Below the pieces are notes generated by a model, which saw only the letters and a program-made list of their open reading frames with translations, was not told the DNA's origin and ran no database searches. Source: Leucosporidium creatinivorum (taxonomy: Eukaryota > Basidiomycota > Microbotryomycetes > Leucosporidiales > Leucosporidiaceae). Taken from it: a stretch of 64,000 nt of DNA. Both the position numbers and the translations under genes were made by a program. Location: NCBI GenBank assembly GCA_001600635.1, contig BCKL01000020.1, positions 186,001 to 250,000 of the forward strand. Reading direction: 5' to 3'. Position 1 is the stretch's first letter. The number at the start of each line of letters is the position of its first letter. Below, in pieces: positions 22,985 to 35,340 of this stretch.

Positions 22985-24156
22985 CTTGACGCGATTCGCT
23001 TGACTGACGAGGTGAGTTCGACTGCTCGGCCGACGCTCGCCGACTCGACGCTGACCTCGCTTCTCTAACAGGACTTAGGGAGCGTGACGAGCTACAGCTG
23101 AGAGTAACACAATATCTTACCCTGTAACAGACCATCCAAGATCGTCGACCGAGGCGCACAGTTCGAGCACCTTCGATTTCTCGGCCGCGGCGAACGCCGA
23201 GCCGTACAGCTCTGCGAAACAAGTTTCTCTCGCAGCGCGGTGCTTCGGCGAACCAGCAATACCTGGTCGGTGCGAATGCGATGCGAAACGGACTCGTTCG
23301 GCACTTTGAGGTGCGCCGAGTGAACAGCAGCTCCGGCGTCCGAATGAGGGCGTCGGCTTCGGCGCAGGTTGACTCGCTTGGATGTGGTGTGCATCATCCA
23401 CCGAGGGGCCAGATCAGTGAAGAGAGCACATGAGCGGCCAGAGCTTGCGTTGTGGGAGGCTTGAGCATGATGAGAGCCTTGTTGAAGACGAGCGCCGAGC
23501 AACTTCGAAGTCGACCAGCAGAAGATGCTGGGAATCGAGTCCGGAAGTCGCGACGATGAACGAAGTAATATGCCACACTGCTTAATCTAGCTTAGCCTTG
23601 CACGCCGTAGCGTGGAAGAAGGCAGCTGCGTTCCTTTCACGCCGCCCTTCTCGGCGTTGCTTCTTGCTCTCCCTTGCTAGGCGTTACCACTTCGAGTGGT
23701 TGCTCTCAGCGACCTAGCATTCGTCCATAGCATCTGCTGCCAGCTCGCTACAGCCTTGCGCTCGCTCTGCACCGCTGCATGAAGAACTCGCTCCGGCGAT
23801 CAGGCGGGGTTGAGACGAGGCTAAGGGGAAGCGCCAGAGGGGGTCTTCTTGCCCTTGGAAAGAGGCAGCAGAGACTTCTTGGTTCTGCGTCCCTCCTAAC
23901 CTCATACATATCGTGCTACAGCTCGACGCACCATCCCGTGAGCACCTTCACGCTCAGCTCTCTCCCCCCTCGCCGGCTGCCGCTCGGCGCCCTCTGCCCC
24001 CTCGCCGTTCGCCCCAGCTCCGCCAAACCCACGCGCGCCAGAGCAGCTGCCTGCGCGCAAATCCTTCGACAACCTACTATACTGTTGCCCTCCGCCTACC
24101 CTGTCCTTCGACCTGCACAGCTTCTTGCTGCCCGCCAAAAGCGCGAGAAACGCACC
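22985..24156. other. Intergenic, about 1.2 kb
   Basis: No coding region can be supported, and open frames on both strands look random. One intron-like pair (GTGAGT near 23011, CTGACC...AACAG near 23070) may be a spliced 3' UTR of the F-box gene. The rest should include the kelch gene promoter. Confidence 0.45.
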
Positions 24157-27100
24157 ATGGATTCGGGGTCGGCGACGCAGACGAGGAGGACCAAGGGCGA
24201 CGTCCCAACACCGCTGGTGAGCTTACAAGGATGTGTTACACGCTTCCAAGCGCTTACATTCGTCCCTCAGGTTGGTGCATCCGTTTCCGCCGTAGGCGAC
24301 GCCATCTTCGTCTTCGGAGGGAGACCAAGCAGCAGCAGGGAGATGACCAGCAGCCTGTACCGCCTAGACTTGCGCACCCTCGTCTGGAAACGCATCTCTC
24401 CGGGCACCTCGTCGCCATCCTCAGCGCAGCGCTCTCCCGCCGCCTCCTCGCCATCCTCCGCCGAGGAGGGGCAACACGTCCAATTCTGGCCCTCACCGCG
24501 CTACTTCCATTCGGCCGCAACATGGGGACATTGCATCGTATTCTACGGTGGACAGGGATTCGTCGCGCCGACTTCGGAGGAGGAGGAAGGCCATCTCGAA
24601 ACGCTCGGCGACGTGCTCCTGTACGACACCGTTTCGGGCGAGTGGACCACGCCCCCCCTCGCCGCCCGACCAGGAGTCTCTACGCCGCAACCTCGCTACG
24701 CCCACCTCGCCGTCGTCACCTCGACCGTCTCGGAGCCGACGCCCGGTTTCGAGCAGGATTCAGCCATTGTTTCGTCGCGCCTCACCATTATCGGAGGGCA
24801 GGACTGGAGCAACCAATACATCGGCGAGATGAGTGTGTTAGACTTGGATCGGCTGGAGTGGATCGCAGCGGCGCCGTTTGACCGGAGGGCTGGAACCTAT
24901 CGCTCGGTCGCTGTCGCCCCAGTAATCACCGTCGAGCCAGCGGTGGAGACGCAGGCTGCCGGAGAGGCGTTAGTTCGTTCGAGCTACTCGGTACCCATCT
25001 CGGAGGAGAAAGGAGAGCCCATCATGGTGTTCAGCAATACCAATTCCGTCAAGTGAGTTTCCTGGGCGCTGACCTGGCTAAGCTTCATGGCCGAGCTGAC
25101 CTCAATCTGTGCCTATAGCCCACGACGCGAGCTCGACTTCATCCCTTCACCAGTCGATTCTCTCGCTCGGCCGCCCTACTTCTCCGTCGCCGACCGAATG
25201 ACGGGCGAGGCTGGCCTTCCTCCCGGCATTCGCTTCCCTCAAAGCTGCACCCTCAGTCGCCACCTCATCGTTTCGGGTCTCAACGTCGCTACACCAGTCT
25301 CCGAGTACACCATCTGGTCACTCGACTTGGGAGCATCAGGAGCCTCGGGTGCCGTGGAGAACGACGTCGACCTTCGGTGGTCGCCCGTCGCAGCGGGCAA
25401 CGTGCTGTCGAGCGGGAGCTGGAACCGAGCCGTAGGATGGAAGAACAACCTCGTCATTCTTGGTTCCAAAGACCGGGACATCTTGGAGGACTACAACCAT
25501 CGTCAGGTAAGTTCGGGGAGATCGAAGACGACGAGCGCCGAGCTGACTTGATCTCGCCGGCGCAGAACAACTTCACCCACGTCGCTTTCGTCGATCTCGA
25601 GGCCTTCGGAATCTACGAGCCGCCACCTCAGCAGATGACTCCCGCGGCGCAGACGATGGGGCTGCTCACCCTCTCGCAAGACTCGCTCGCCGACTTCGAG
25701 GTCGTCTCGAACGACGGCGAGAGGGTACGCTGCAGTCGCAAGCTGCTAGAATCGCGCTGGCGCTGGTTCGCAAAGGAGATGGAGTACCTCGACTCGAAGG
25801 CTCGCAGCTCGCATGACCGCACCGAGACGCTCATCGACGAGGATGAGGACGACGAGGCCGTCGACCCTCGCCGACCACAGTCCCGGGCCGGATCGCGCAA
25901 CATGCTCCGATCCAACTCGTCCCAGTCGGACTACCACTCTCCTTCGCCTTTCACCCTGGGTCAGCCCAGTCGCTGCCCCTTCCCCATCTCCCTTCGCTCT
26001 CTCACCCTCCCTTTGGACGGCCCCTCCACTCGCGCCCTCGTTCAATACTTCTACACCCTCGCCCTCTCCACTCCCCTTCAGCGATCAAACGCCGTCTTAT
26101 GCTCTCTCCTCATATTCACCAAGACCCACGGCCTCGTGCTCGGCTTGAGGGCAGTCGTCACGCACGCCCTTCACGGGTCGCTCGACTCGGAGAACGCGCC
26201 TCGAATCTACGAGTCGGCGGCGCTCGCTGGTTCGGTTGCCCTACAGGTCTCGGCGCTGAGGTCGATGATGGAGGTGAGTCCAACTCGAGCGGGCTTTGCA
26301 GAACGAGAGCTGACTTTTGCGATGCTCGGCAGGTTCGGCGCCCTTCGCTCGCTGGCAGCGATACGCTCCCGCATCCCGGGCAGTCGCTTCAGAGTCGCCG
26401 TCCTTCAGTCCAAACGATCGAAAGCGACACAAAGAGCGGTCGCCTACCTCGGAACCCTATGCGCCTCTCAGCTCAGTCCGGACCCGACATCGACAACGGC
26501 TCGCCTTACCTCCAACCCTCGAGCCCCTCCCGCTACTCTCCTTCACCATCACTATCCTCCGCTTCTCACTCGCCGCTTCCCCTGCCGCCGACCTCAGCTC
26601 TTCCTTCCCCGCCAACCTCAGCTCTCCCCTCCCCACCGAGCTCGGCGCTCTCGTCTCCCCCAGTCCTCTCCTACCCCTCCCCACCTCTTCACCCCACCGG
26701 TCGCGAATCCATTGCCACCACCAACTCGGGCAATTCGCTCTACTCCCTCTCCGACGTCATCGCCGCCATCGCCCCTCCCAAGCCTTCCAACGCTCCTCGC
26801 ACTTTTCCTGCTCCTCCTCCGCCTCCACCACCAACGACCAGCACTCCCGCTCGAGTCGCCGAAGCATGGCGAGAAGGCGAAGAGCGCGAGCGACTGCAGA
26901 GGATCGAGAACGCCAGGCTGGCGGCGGAGGCAGCAGCGGACAAGGCGGCGAAACCTCTCAACTTGATCGCCGAGCACCGAAGTCGGACGAACTCGCACCA
27001 AGAGAACGACAGTACCTCTCTGCGCACGACGCACAGCTCGGATAGCGGAGGGAACAAGTCGGCCGTCATCCCCAAGGCCGTCGTCGCCAACGTCGCCGTC

Positions 27101-27582
27101 AAGACGAAGAAAGGCTTCTTCTCCTCGCTTTCAGCCATGCCGACAATACACAACGCTCAAGGAGGGACGGCTCAAGTGCCCGTTGGACAGGCCGCACCGA
27201 AAAAGATGTATCCTGCTCCTCAGCCTCGATACACTCCGCCGACGCCCAAGTACAAGGACAAGGGCAAGGGCAAGGGCAAGATGTCGGCATCGCCGAGCAT
27301 CAGCAATAGCGAGGGATCTGGTGCGTTCCTCTCTGTCCGCTCGCCTTCTCGTTGTAAGGATTCCTCGCTGACCTACCGTTAGACGCCAGCTCGATTCTAA
27401 CCATCTCGACCAACGCGCCGAGCTCCAACAGCCCGCTCACTCCCCCTCCTCTCGCCTCCACTACCCTCTCAGGAGGGTACGCCTACTCTTCTACCGCTTC
27501 TTCTCACCTCTCCGTTCCCGCTAAGGCGCCGGCCGAGGCAACGAGGAGCGGGAAGAGCAGCTTTGGGATCAGGTGGGGTTAG
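24157..27582 (+). CDS. Kelch-repeat protein with BTB-like segment and proline-rich tail (Ral2/LZTR1-like architecture)
   Basis: About 1,040 residues in six exons, starting MDSGSATQTRRTKGDVP at 24157 and ending SFGIRWG. Kelch blades are visible in the first 400 residues: VGDAIFVFGGRPSSS, SLYRLDLRTLVWKRI, YFHSAATWGHCIVFYGGQG, VLLYDTVSGEWTTP, RLTIIGGQDW and MSVLDLDRLEWIAA. Next comes a BTB-like part: FEVVSNDGERVRCSRKLLESR, an acidic insert (IDEDEDDEAVD), then SLTLPLDGPSTRALVQYFYT and a BACK-like helix run ending SVALQVSALRSMM. The last 350 residues are disordered, with proline repeats, a polyproline run and KDKGKGKGKGK. Fungal kelch-BTB proteins of this kind include Ral2, an activator in Ras/MAPK signalling, but assignment to Ral2 is inference. 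Confidence 0.87.
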
Positions 27583-27979
27583 CGCCGAGCTGGTGGCGCG
27601 TCCATAGAGCTTCTCGGATCAGCACCTTAATACCCTCATCCTCGTCTTATACCCCTCAACCTATGGTCATGAAGATAGAGAGGCAGTTTCATGATTCTGA
27701 GGGCGCTTCGGCGATGAGCAGGGCGTGTTTCGGCGAGCGAGAAAGGTAGCGAGCTACTTGAGTCGCGCGTGATATGGGACAGTGGACAGAGAGTGCTCTA
27801 TCAATCCTGGAGTCCTCTAGGCGAGATTGCAATTCCAGGAGTTAGCGCCTCGCGACCTTCGCGATTCGCTCGGCTTGGTCCTCTCCTCTTGCCTCGTCGT
27901 CTCGCTTCGTCACTCGCCGCCGGGGATATCTACAGAGTAACACCTTCATCTTGCGCTAGCTGCCCGGCTCTGCACAGCA
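27583..27979. other. Intergenic between the kelch and kinesin genes
   Basis: Roughly 400 bases with no gene. It must hold a 3' UTR and the kinesin promoter. Confidence 0.5.
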
Positions 27980-30900
27980 ATGTCCTTCCTCAATTTCGCC
28001 GGCAACGCTGTCACTCAACCTCGACCTCTCACTCCCGGCGGCGACGGCGCCGGCAGGAGCCCTTTCGTGCCCGTCAGGAAGCATGGCAAAGGCAGTACAT
28101 CTCCTCCAACCTCTCCGCTACTCTCACAACAGCGTACAACTCGCTCCATGGCGCCGCCTCCCGTACGGCTCTCGTCGACCGCTTCCGTCGCGTCGACCTC
28201 GTCGCCTCTCCTCCCTACCACCGCCCACAATGTCCCAGCTGTAGCATTGCATGCAGCATCACCTCCTTCCGAATTCCGCACCCCCGCCGTGCCTCGTAAA
28301 GTGCTGTCCAGCCAACCCCAGCCTCAGCAAGCACAACAAGCTCCGTCCTCGCCTCTCACTTCGGCGCCCAAGGTCCGCGCCAAGCTCACTCCAGCAGCTA
28401 CACCACGAAGGAAGAACTTCCTCCCCGGCACCGAATTCGCCGACGTCCCTTCTCGTCGAACAGAAGCGGGTTACAGTCCCGTCAAGCGCGCTCCTCCCCC
28501 TCTCGCTGTAATCCCTTCGACTCCAATCATGGGACGACCAATCGCTCCGCCCGCATCTTACGGTAGCTTTCCTAGCTATAACGAGGACGCTTTCGACATG
28601 TCGGCGATGAGCGGAGGGATTGCAGGGCTCGGCGCTCGGCCGAGGATGGAGAGGTCGACCAAGGGGAAGGATAATGTGCTGGTGTGTGTGAGGATTCGGC
28701 CACCTGCTGCCAAGCTAGCGGCTGCTACGACGCTGGTGGAGGAGCGCGCGTGGGATGTCGACGAGCAGAGCGGCAGGCTCACCCTCAAGTCGGGTCACCC
28801 CGAGTTTACGTTCGGTGAGTCGCGCTGTCGCTCTCGACGAACAGCTGTAGCTAACTGCTCTCACTCTCAGACTCGGTCGTAACAGGATCGGACAACGAGG
28901 CCGTCTACGAAGAGGCTGGCAAGGATCTCGTCATGTGAGCTCCGCTCATCTCTCCTTGGTTCTATGGACTATGAGCTGACTCGCACACCCTGCTATAGAG
29001 CTGCGATGGAAGGTTTCGACGCATGCATCTTCGCCTATGGTCAAACCGCCTCGGGAAAGACCTTCACGCTCGTGAGTGTCATCGCCGAGCTTCGCAGTAT
29101 TAGGCGCTGACCGCTTCTCCCGTGCAGACCGGAAACGCCGCCAACCCTGGTATCATCCCTCAAGCTGTCACCGAGATCTTCACTTACATCCGCGAGGTAT
29201 TTTGCTCCCCTGCCCTCTCCCTCCGACACGCGACCGAGCTGACCTTTGACACTTACAGCACCCCGAGCAAGAATTCTTGCTCCGAGCCTCCTACCTCGAG
29301 ATCTACAACGAGACGCTGAAGGATCTTCTGGCGCCCGAGACTGGACCTCTGCGCGTTCGGCAGGATGAGACGGTGGGTTTAATTCTCGTCTCGTCGTCCT
29401 CCATCGCTCGACCATGAGCTAAGCTCTCCTCACTCCACAGAAACGTTTCTTTGTACATCCTCTGCGCGAAGAGGTCGTCACCGGCGAGGCTCAAGTTGCC
29501 GCCCTCCTTCGCCGAGGAGAAGCCAATCGCAGTGTCGGCCAAACGGACTTCAACGAGACGAGTTCGCGTTCGCACAGTCTCTTCCAGATGGTACAACCTC
29601 TTCTCCTCGCTCCCCTGGTCCTTCGCTGAGTTCCACGCCCTCGCACGCAGGTCATCGAGTCTCGTGATGATTCGCCAGGCTCGCCTCCTCCTTTCGCGGC
29701 GCCGATGCAGCCGAAGACGCCCAACGGCCCTCGCCTGTCCCCTGGAGCTAACGGGGCCGTGCGGATGAGTCGTCTGACGTTGATCGACTTGGCCGGCAGC
29801 GAGCAGGCGACGAGTCAGTCGGAGAGGAGGAGCGAGGGAGCTTTCATCAATAAGAGGTGAGCGAGCTGAGCTTGCTGAGGCTCTGTGTGATGGTTGCTGA
29901 CTTCGCCTCTTTCTCTTTCCACAGTCTCCTCACCCTCGAGAAGGTCATCGCCTCCCTGACCGAGGACTCGAAGCGGAAGTGAGTCGTCCCCTTCACCGAG
30001 CATCCTCTTGCCCCGCTTACCTTGCCCGAAACAGACCTCACGTACCCTACCGCGACTCGAAGCTTACTCAGATCCTCCAGCCGTCTCTCGCTGGAGATGC
30101 TCGAGTCGCTGTCATCGCTACTATGAACCCGTCGCCCTCGGCCATTGAGGAGACCAAGTCGACTCTCAAGGTGCGGCAAACCGGTGGGATTGGCGAGGAA
30201 TGCTGCTGAAGTCCTTTCTCGCTCGCAGTTCGCTACTCGAATCAAGAAAGTCGTGCTCAAGGCGGTCGTTAACGAGGTCGTCGACGACAAGACCCTCATT
30301 TTCAAGTACCGTCACGAGGTAAAGTCTCGCCTCGGCCTTGCTATTGAGCTGTAGCTGATCTCGCCTACTCAGATCGCCCGGCTGCAAGCTCAACTCGAAG
30401 CTCAGGCATCCGTCCCGAGCACGCCGTCCATGTCCGAGCACGCGGAAGACAGGAAGGTGAGCTTTCGCTGTTATGCTTCCAACGACAGGGTCGCTTTCTG
30501 ATCTCTGTTTACTCCACAGAACTCCAAGTCGAGCGCTCGCATTCAAGGCATCGAAAGCCAGATTGAAGAGCTTCGCTCGCTCTTCGTCACCAGCGGCAAC
30601 GTCGAGGATCGTCGGCAAAGCGTGAGCTCACTCCCTCGACTTTTGCTACAGACTGACTCACCCTGCTCTTCCCGTCCAGATGCTCCCGCCGCGCCCCGTC
30701 AGCCCAACGAAGATGCTCGGCGACAGCGACTCGGACGAACCCACCCTCGCCGAAAAGCTCCTCGAAGCCCAAGACGAAGTCGCCTACCTCAACTCCGAGA
30801 ACGCCGACCTCAAGCGCCAGATCACCGAGCTCGAAGGCAGCCACCTGCAGACCACTCGGGACCGAGCGACCGAGTCGGAGAAGGATGCCGAGATTGCGAG

Positions 30901-31350
30901 GCTCGTGCAGGCCAATCAGGAAATGCTGGTGGTGATCAAGAATGCGGATGAGGAGAGCGAGTTGAAGAGGCAGGAGATGAGGTTTAGGAGGGAGGTGGAG
31001 AAGAGGTTGGAGGTGGAAAGGCGATTGAGGGAGGAGGTCGAGTTTGAACGAGGGGTGAGTTGGTCGTTATGTTCTCTTCTCTTCGCTCGACGCTGAGCCT
31101 GTACTTGGACGTCCAGCGCATCACCAAAATGGAGCGCTTCATCTTCACCTCACTCCAAAACAGCGTCGACATCCTCGCCGGCCGTCGCTCCTCCATCGGC
31201 GTCGCTCGACCTTCACTCGGCGGCGGGCTTCTTCCCATCATGGGCGAGAGCTCGCCTGATCTCGACCATGGAGAGTTTGGAGATTTGGAGTTCTTTTCGG
31301 AGGAGGCGAGGGAGAAGATCAAGAAGAGTGGGTCGATGCTCTTTGCTTAG
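27980..31350 (+). CDS. Kinesin-7-like (CENP-E/Kip2-type) microtubule motor
   Basis: About fourteen exons encode roughly 850 residues. The first 220 residues are disordered, Pro/Ser-rich and basic ([20 protein letters not shown]). The motor then begins [12 protein letters not shown]. All landmarks are present: the P-loop [14 protein letters not shown] near 29040, [13 protein letters not shown] (switch I), [17 protein letters not shown] (switch II), [17 protein letters not shown] and [28 protein letters not shown]. The ASGKT variant of the P-loop and the long N-terminal extension fit kinesin-7. A short coiled coil follows the neck ([18 protein letters not shown], then [18 protein letters not shown]) and the tail is brief. 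Kin7-type motors act at microtubule plus ends. A cluster-specific partner is not evident. Confidence 0.92.
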
Positions 31351-31630
31351 CTTAGAGGGGAAGGGGTTCGCTTTCATACGCGCTATGTTATTCGCTGTGT
31401 TGTAGATTCGCTTTCTCGTAATTCGCTCTTCGTTCACTCGGTTCTGCTCGTCCTCGAGGCTTGCGAGCAGCGAACGCCGAGGTTCGCCTTGAAACCGCGT
31501 CGGCGCGCTCAACGAGGAACAAGCGGAAAGTTGCTAGTATTGCTAGCGGGAGAAGACTGAAGACTTTTCGAAGCCGAAGAGTATTCGAAGCCGCCTCAAT
31601 ACGCGTAGACACCTTGCCGAAGCTCGAAGC

Positions 31631-32938
31631 TCACAGCTCCCTCGCCACCGCCCTCAAAAGCTCGAGCAGCCTCTCCTCCCTCGCTGCATCAGGGTCGCGC
31701 TCCAGCTTGAGCTTGGTTCCGTCGTTTCTGCAGCGGCTGGCGAGGCTTCCGAACCCCGGCTCCCTCCTCCAGGTCGACGGTACTTTGATCAGCTGGAGCC
31801 CGCTCGGCCAGCCGTTGTCGACCAAATGCTGCAACGCATTGCGCTCGGGGATGAGCCTAGGCGTGCCCATCGAGCCCAAGGTTTTGGCTCCATCTCGGCG
31901 AATGGTGAGGGACTTGAGGAAGCTGATGTGATGGAGAACGCCGTCGAAGATGAGGCTCTCGGTGCACTCGAGAGATTCGAGGTCGAGGGGAAAGTCGATT
32001 TTGGCAGGTTGTCCGTCCGAGAAGGCGAGGTGGGTGAGACTAGCAAGGAGCATCTGGTCCAGTCCTTGGAGCTCGGTGGGCTGCATGGAGAGCTGGAGCT
32101 CCCCGTCACTGCTGAGAGTGCGCAGAGGTTCGGCGTTGCGCTCGAAGGCGAAGGACTTGAGCTTGGGCAGTCCCGACGCTCGAAGCCAGCTCTGAATGGG
32201 ATCGAGAAAGAAGGTATCGCTGATCCGGAGGTATTCGAGGTTGGGAGAACGAGGTGTGTCGTAGGACGGGTTTAGCCTGCACGAGAGAGGATGGCGAGAC
32301 GGCGGAGGTCTGGTTGAGGGAAGGAGATTAGCCTTTTCCATGTTGAACATCGAAGAAGGAGAACTGGACGCACGGGGAAGCTCGTCGATCCACTTCACAA
32401 CCCCATTGTCTTCGACGCCCGAGATCTCCAGCTGCTCGATGAAGCGGAGAGGGCGGAGAAGGGCACCGAGGTCCATCTCTTGATTGAGAGCGCCTGGATA
32501 GTAGAAGATCTCGAGAGGCCAAGGGCGTTGAGTGCCGACGCGAAGCCTCCTGATCTTAGCAGCGAGCTCGCCGTGCGACTCGGAGACGGGCGGGCTGTCC
32601 TGCTTCTGTCCGCCAAACCCCAGCGATTCGGAGATGCTGGAAAGACTGAAGGTGCTTGCCGAACCTCGTCCATCGGGCTGCTCCTCGACCAGAGCGAGCA
32701 GAGCTTGCGCGTCGCCAGGATTCTCGACGAGGACAGCTTGGAAGAGCTTCAGATCCTCGAAAGCGATCTTGCGCCACTCCTGGCAGACGTGGGCGATGGT
32801 GAGGCGTACTCCGGTGCTCTTGCGCGAGATGGGCGTGTCAAGCGAGTCTTCTTGAGCGAGGAAGAGGATGTGGCGCTTGAGCTCGATTGGGAGGGTGTGG
32901 AAGGTGGTCGAGTCGGAAGGTGAAGTAGCAGCTTCCAT
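31631..32938 (-). CDS. F-box-type protein, inverted-pair copy A (apparently reading through an old intron)
   Basis: The start chosen is MEAATSPSDS (32938), because the paralogue at 54546 begins the same way and leader DNA is alike only up to there. The uninterrupted frame gives 435 residues. An F-box-like part is FHTLPIELKRHILFLAQ, then VRLTIAHVCQEWRKIAFEDLKLFQAVLV. Later LRR-like segments are PWPLEIFYYPG, FIEQLEISGV, NLEYLRISDTFFLD and ISFLKSLTIRRDG. In the paralogue an intron follows the first 565 coding bases. Here the same 565-base block is followed by an intron-like stretch (32373 down to 32310: GTGCGT, GCTAATC, CCAG). Splicing it would leave the frame two bases out, whereas reading through it keeps the frame. 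See findings. Confidence 0.75.
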   Translation of the reverse strand: MEAATSPSDSTTFHTLPIELKRHILFLAQEDSLDTPISRKSTGVRLTIAHVCQEWRKIAFEDLKLFQAVLVENPGDAQALLALVEEQPDGRGSASTFSLSSISESLGFGGQKQDSPPVSESHGELAAKIRRLRVGTQRPWPLEIFYYPGALNQEMDLGALLRPLRFIEQLEISGVEDNGVVKWIDELPRASSSPSSMFNMEKANLLPSTRPPPSRHPLSCRLNPSYDTPRSPNLEYLRISDTFFLDPIQSWLRASGLPKLKSFAFERNAEPLRTLSSDGELQLSMQPTELQGLDQMLLASLTHLAFSDGQPAKIDFPLDLESLECTESLIFDGVLHHISFLKSLTIRRDGAKTLGSMGTPRLIPERNALQHLVDNGWPSGLQLIKVPSTWRREPGFGSLASRCRNDGTKLKLERDPDAAREERLLELLRAVAREL

Positions 32939-33138
32939 TCTGTAGCTTTGTAGCGAGTTGAGGAAGCGAAAAGCGAGCGAGCGAGACGAGACAAGGTGAA
33001 GGAGGGAGAGCAAGAGACGAAAAGCTCGATTCGCCGCTCGCTTTGGCTCGAAGCATCGAGCTTCGCTGAGGCGGTTCTATGACCCGTAGAAGTCTCCGGA
33101 ACGTCCTAATATCACTTCGCATGGCCTCCTTGAACACC

Positions 33139-35340
33139 TCATGCCCTCCCGCTGAACACCAACCCACCCTCCCCCCTCCCAACCTCACACCTTATCCCCA
33201 ACTCGGCGCACCCCTCCTCAATCCTCGCCTTATGCCTCTCCTTCCACACCTCACCCTTCGTTCCACTCTCTCCGACATCAACAGCCCACCTAAGATCCAT
33301 CACCTCCAACACGGGCACCTTCTCCGGCTCCTCGAGCACGTCGAGCACCCTCGATGAGCCGAAGGAGATGATTCCTCGACCTCGGAGGATGCGGAGCGTC
33401 GGAGGGAGGGACAGGAGGAAGTGGGGCGAGGCGAGGGGGATGCGAGTCGATTTGGTGGTAGAGGAGGAGGAAGAGGAGGGGAGGCACGTCTCCTCGAATT
33501 CGAGCACCTCGAGCTTGGGCAACTGGGCGACGATTTCGTCGAGTAGGCCTGTGGTGTCCTCTCCCTCCTTGCTTGGCGCGCGGATGGCGAGATGAGTAAG
33601 AGTCGAAGCGACGTGTTTGAAGGCGAGAGGGATCGACTTTCTGGGCGTGTCGTCGTCCGTCGGGCCCACGACCTGAAATCCCAGCTTCAACGTCCTCAGC
33701 TCGGGCGTCGACCGAAGAAGGACCGCGAGGGTATCCTCATGCATGATCTGCGCGATCTCGAGCTCCCTCAACCTCGACGGAGGGCTGAGAGGAGGTTTAG
33801 CGAGCAGCGCCGAGCATGCCCAATCCCGGTCCATGGCGGCGCCGAGGAGGGTGAGAGAGGTGAGAGAGGGTTGTTGAAGCGTAAGGAGGGAGATAATAGC
33901 GGTGAGCTCCCACCAGCAGCGGGTGGAGGTGAGGGAGATGAGGTGGGGAGCGGAGGAGGGCGAGTGAGGGAGGAGGTAGTCCGTTGAGAAGGTAGTGACG
34001 TCCCAGTCGGCGGTGGTGAAGTCTTCGGTGAGGGTCGTGAGAGAGGTGCAGCGAGAAAGGAGGGAGCGGAGAGGAGGGAGAAGGTCGGCCGCCGTGCTCG
34101 ATGAGAGAGGGTCGAGTTGGACTTGGCGAACGAAGTCGCCGAGGGAAGGGTCGGCGCGGAGGGACTGGTCAAGGCTGGCAGCCATCTTGAGCGACTTCAC
34201 GGCTACGGCGCCGAAGAGTACCGGCTCCACCGCCTTTTTGACGTCCGCCGAGACGAGCGCCATCCTTGCGACCGTCGCCACTCCCTCTCCTCCCTGCCTC
34301 ATCAAGGCCTCAGCAATCCCCCTCCACACCTTCTCGCCCTCCAGCACCACCGACTCAGGCTCAGGGGGCGGCGCCGAAGGTTCCGGGATACTCCTCCTCG
34401 CCTCCTCCGCCGCGCGACTCTTCGGCCTCCCCTGCGCCGCCGAGCTCCTCGCGCTGACCGACTTGGCCCTCAACCTGCTCCTTGCGGGAGGCGGCTCGAC
34501 GTAGGAATCGTCTGAGTCGCTCGTACCGGAGAGGAGGTCTTGATTGTGCCGACGAGAGCTTGGGAGGGCGGAGGAAGGGGGCTTTCGGCGCTCTTCGATG
34601 ATGGGCTGCGGTGCTGAGGCGGGAAGCGGAGCCGAGGGCTCGCGGTGGCGGGAGGAGGTGTAGTCTCTGGCAGTGGTGGGGTCTCGAGAGGGGGAGCTGC
34701 GACGGGAGGAAGCGCGAGACTTCTGGCCAGGGGGAGGGGAGAGCTCGGCTTGCTGGGGGATGGGCGACCGAGGACGGCGAGAGGACGGCTTCTGATCCTT
34801 CTCGCGGCGGGAGGAAGCGTCCGAGGAGTAATCGTGGCGGCCTTGATCCCTGTGTCGACTCGAGTGGGGAGGAGGATGCTGCTTGTGTTCCGCGACCGAG
34901 GCCGGCCGAGAACGAGGAGGGCTGGGATCGGGGACCACAACGGGGAGGTTGGCTTTGACTGCATCCTGTAGCGCTTCATCCGAGGTAGCGATCCTGGGCA
35001 GACGAGGCCTCGAGTCCCTCCTCGCGAGCTCCGGAGCGTCGCGCTCTGCACCCGCCGACGCCGTCGACCGAATGAGCTGGCAGGTCGAGGCCAGTCCGCC
35101 GAGCTCCTTCTCCAGCAAAGCGAGCGCGAGCTGGCTGTACTTGTCGGATCCGGTACACTCACGCTCGAGGATTAATTTAGCGGTGGTAAGCGTTTCGAGG
35201 AGGGTCGCGATTCGAGCTGAGGGCGCTTCGGATGGGAAAGCCGAGGGAGGGGCGTTTGCGGTAGGAGGGCGAGTCGAGCTGGAGCGGAAGGTGGGAGGCG
35301 AATAGCTTCGAGGTGAGTCGAATTGGTCGTTTGACGGCAT
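33139..35340 (-). CDS. F-box-like protein with long disordered N terminus and LRR-like C terminus
   Basis: A single frame; from MPSNDQFDSPRSYSPP (35340) it gives 733 residues. An upstream in-frame Met would add 21. Residues 20-100 include a helical segment (RIATLLETLTTAKLILERE ... LALALLEKELGGLAST). About 250 residues of Arg/Ser/Pro-rich disorder follow (RRDSRPRLPR, SSRRSSPSRDP). The last 400 residues hold an F-box-like motif, TVARMALVSADVKKAVEPVL, followed by LDQSLRADPSLGDFVRQVQL, the pattern usual in basidiomycete F-box-like proteins. Then come LRR-like stretches (LRSLLSRCTSLTTLTEDF, SLTSLTLLGAAMD, RLRELEIAQIM, ELRTLKLGFQ, LPKLEVLEFEE). The RS-rich region could be a nuclear signal. Its partners cannot be inferred. 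Confidence 0.78.
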   Translation of the reverse strand: MPSNDQFDSPRSYSPPTFRSSSTRPPTANAPPSAFPSEAPSARIATLLETLTTAKLILERECTGSDKYSQLALALLEKELGGLASTCQLIRSTASAGAERDAPELARRDSRPRLPRIATSDEALQDAVKANLPVVVPDPSPPRSRPASVAEHKQHPPPHSSRHRDQGRHDYSSDASSRREKDQKPSSRRPRSPIPQQAELSPPPGQKSRASSRRSSPSRDPTTARDYTSSRHREPSAPLPASAPQPIIEERRKPPSSALPSSRRHNQDLLSGTSDSDDSYVEPPPARSRLRAKSVSARSSAAQGRPKSRAAEEARRSIPEPSAPPPEPESVVLEGEKVWRGIAEALMRQGGEGVATVARMALVSADVKKAVEPVLFGAVAVKSLKMAASLDQSLRADPSLGDFVRQVQLDPLSSSTAADLLPPLRSLLSRCTSLTTLTEDFTTADWDVTTFSTDYLLPHSPSSAPHLISLTSTRCWWELTAIISLLTLQQPSLTSLTLLGAAMDRDWACSALLAKPPLSPPSRLRELEIAQIMHEDTLAVLLRSTPELRTLKLGFQVVGPTDDDTPRKSIPLAFKHVASTLTHLAIRAPSKEGEDTTGLLDEIVAQLPKLEVLEFEETCLPSSSSSSTTKSTRIPLASPHFLLSLPPTLRILRGRGIISFGSSRVLDVLEEPEKVPVLEVMDLRWAVDVGESGTKGEVWKERHKARIEEGCAELGIRCEVGRGEGGLVFSGRA

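Noticed and set aside
33014-33138. Extension of F-box copy A to an upstream Met (33013)
   Set aside because: The paralogue's matching frame is not conserved upstream of MEAAT at protein level, while the DNA leader is, so the shorter start is preferred.
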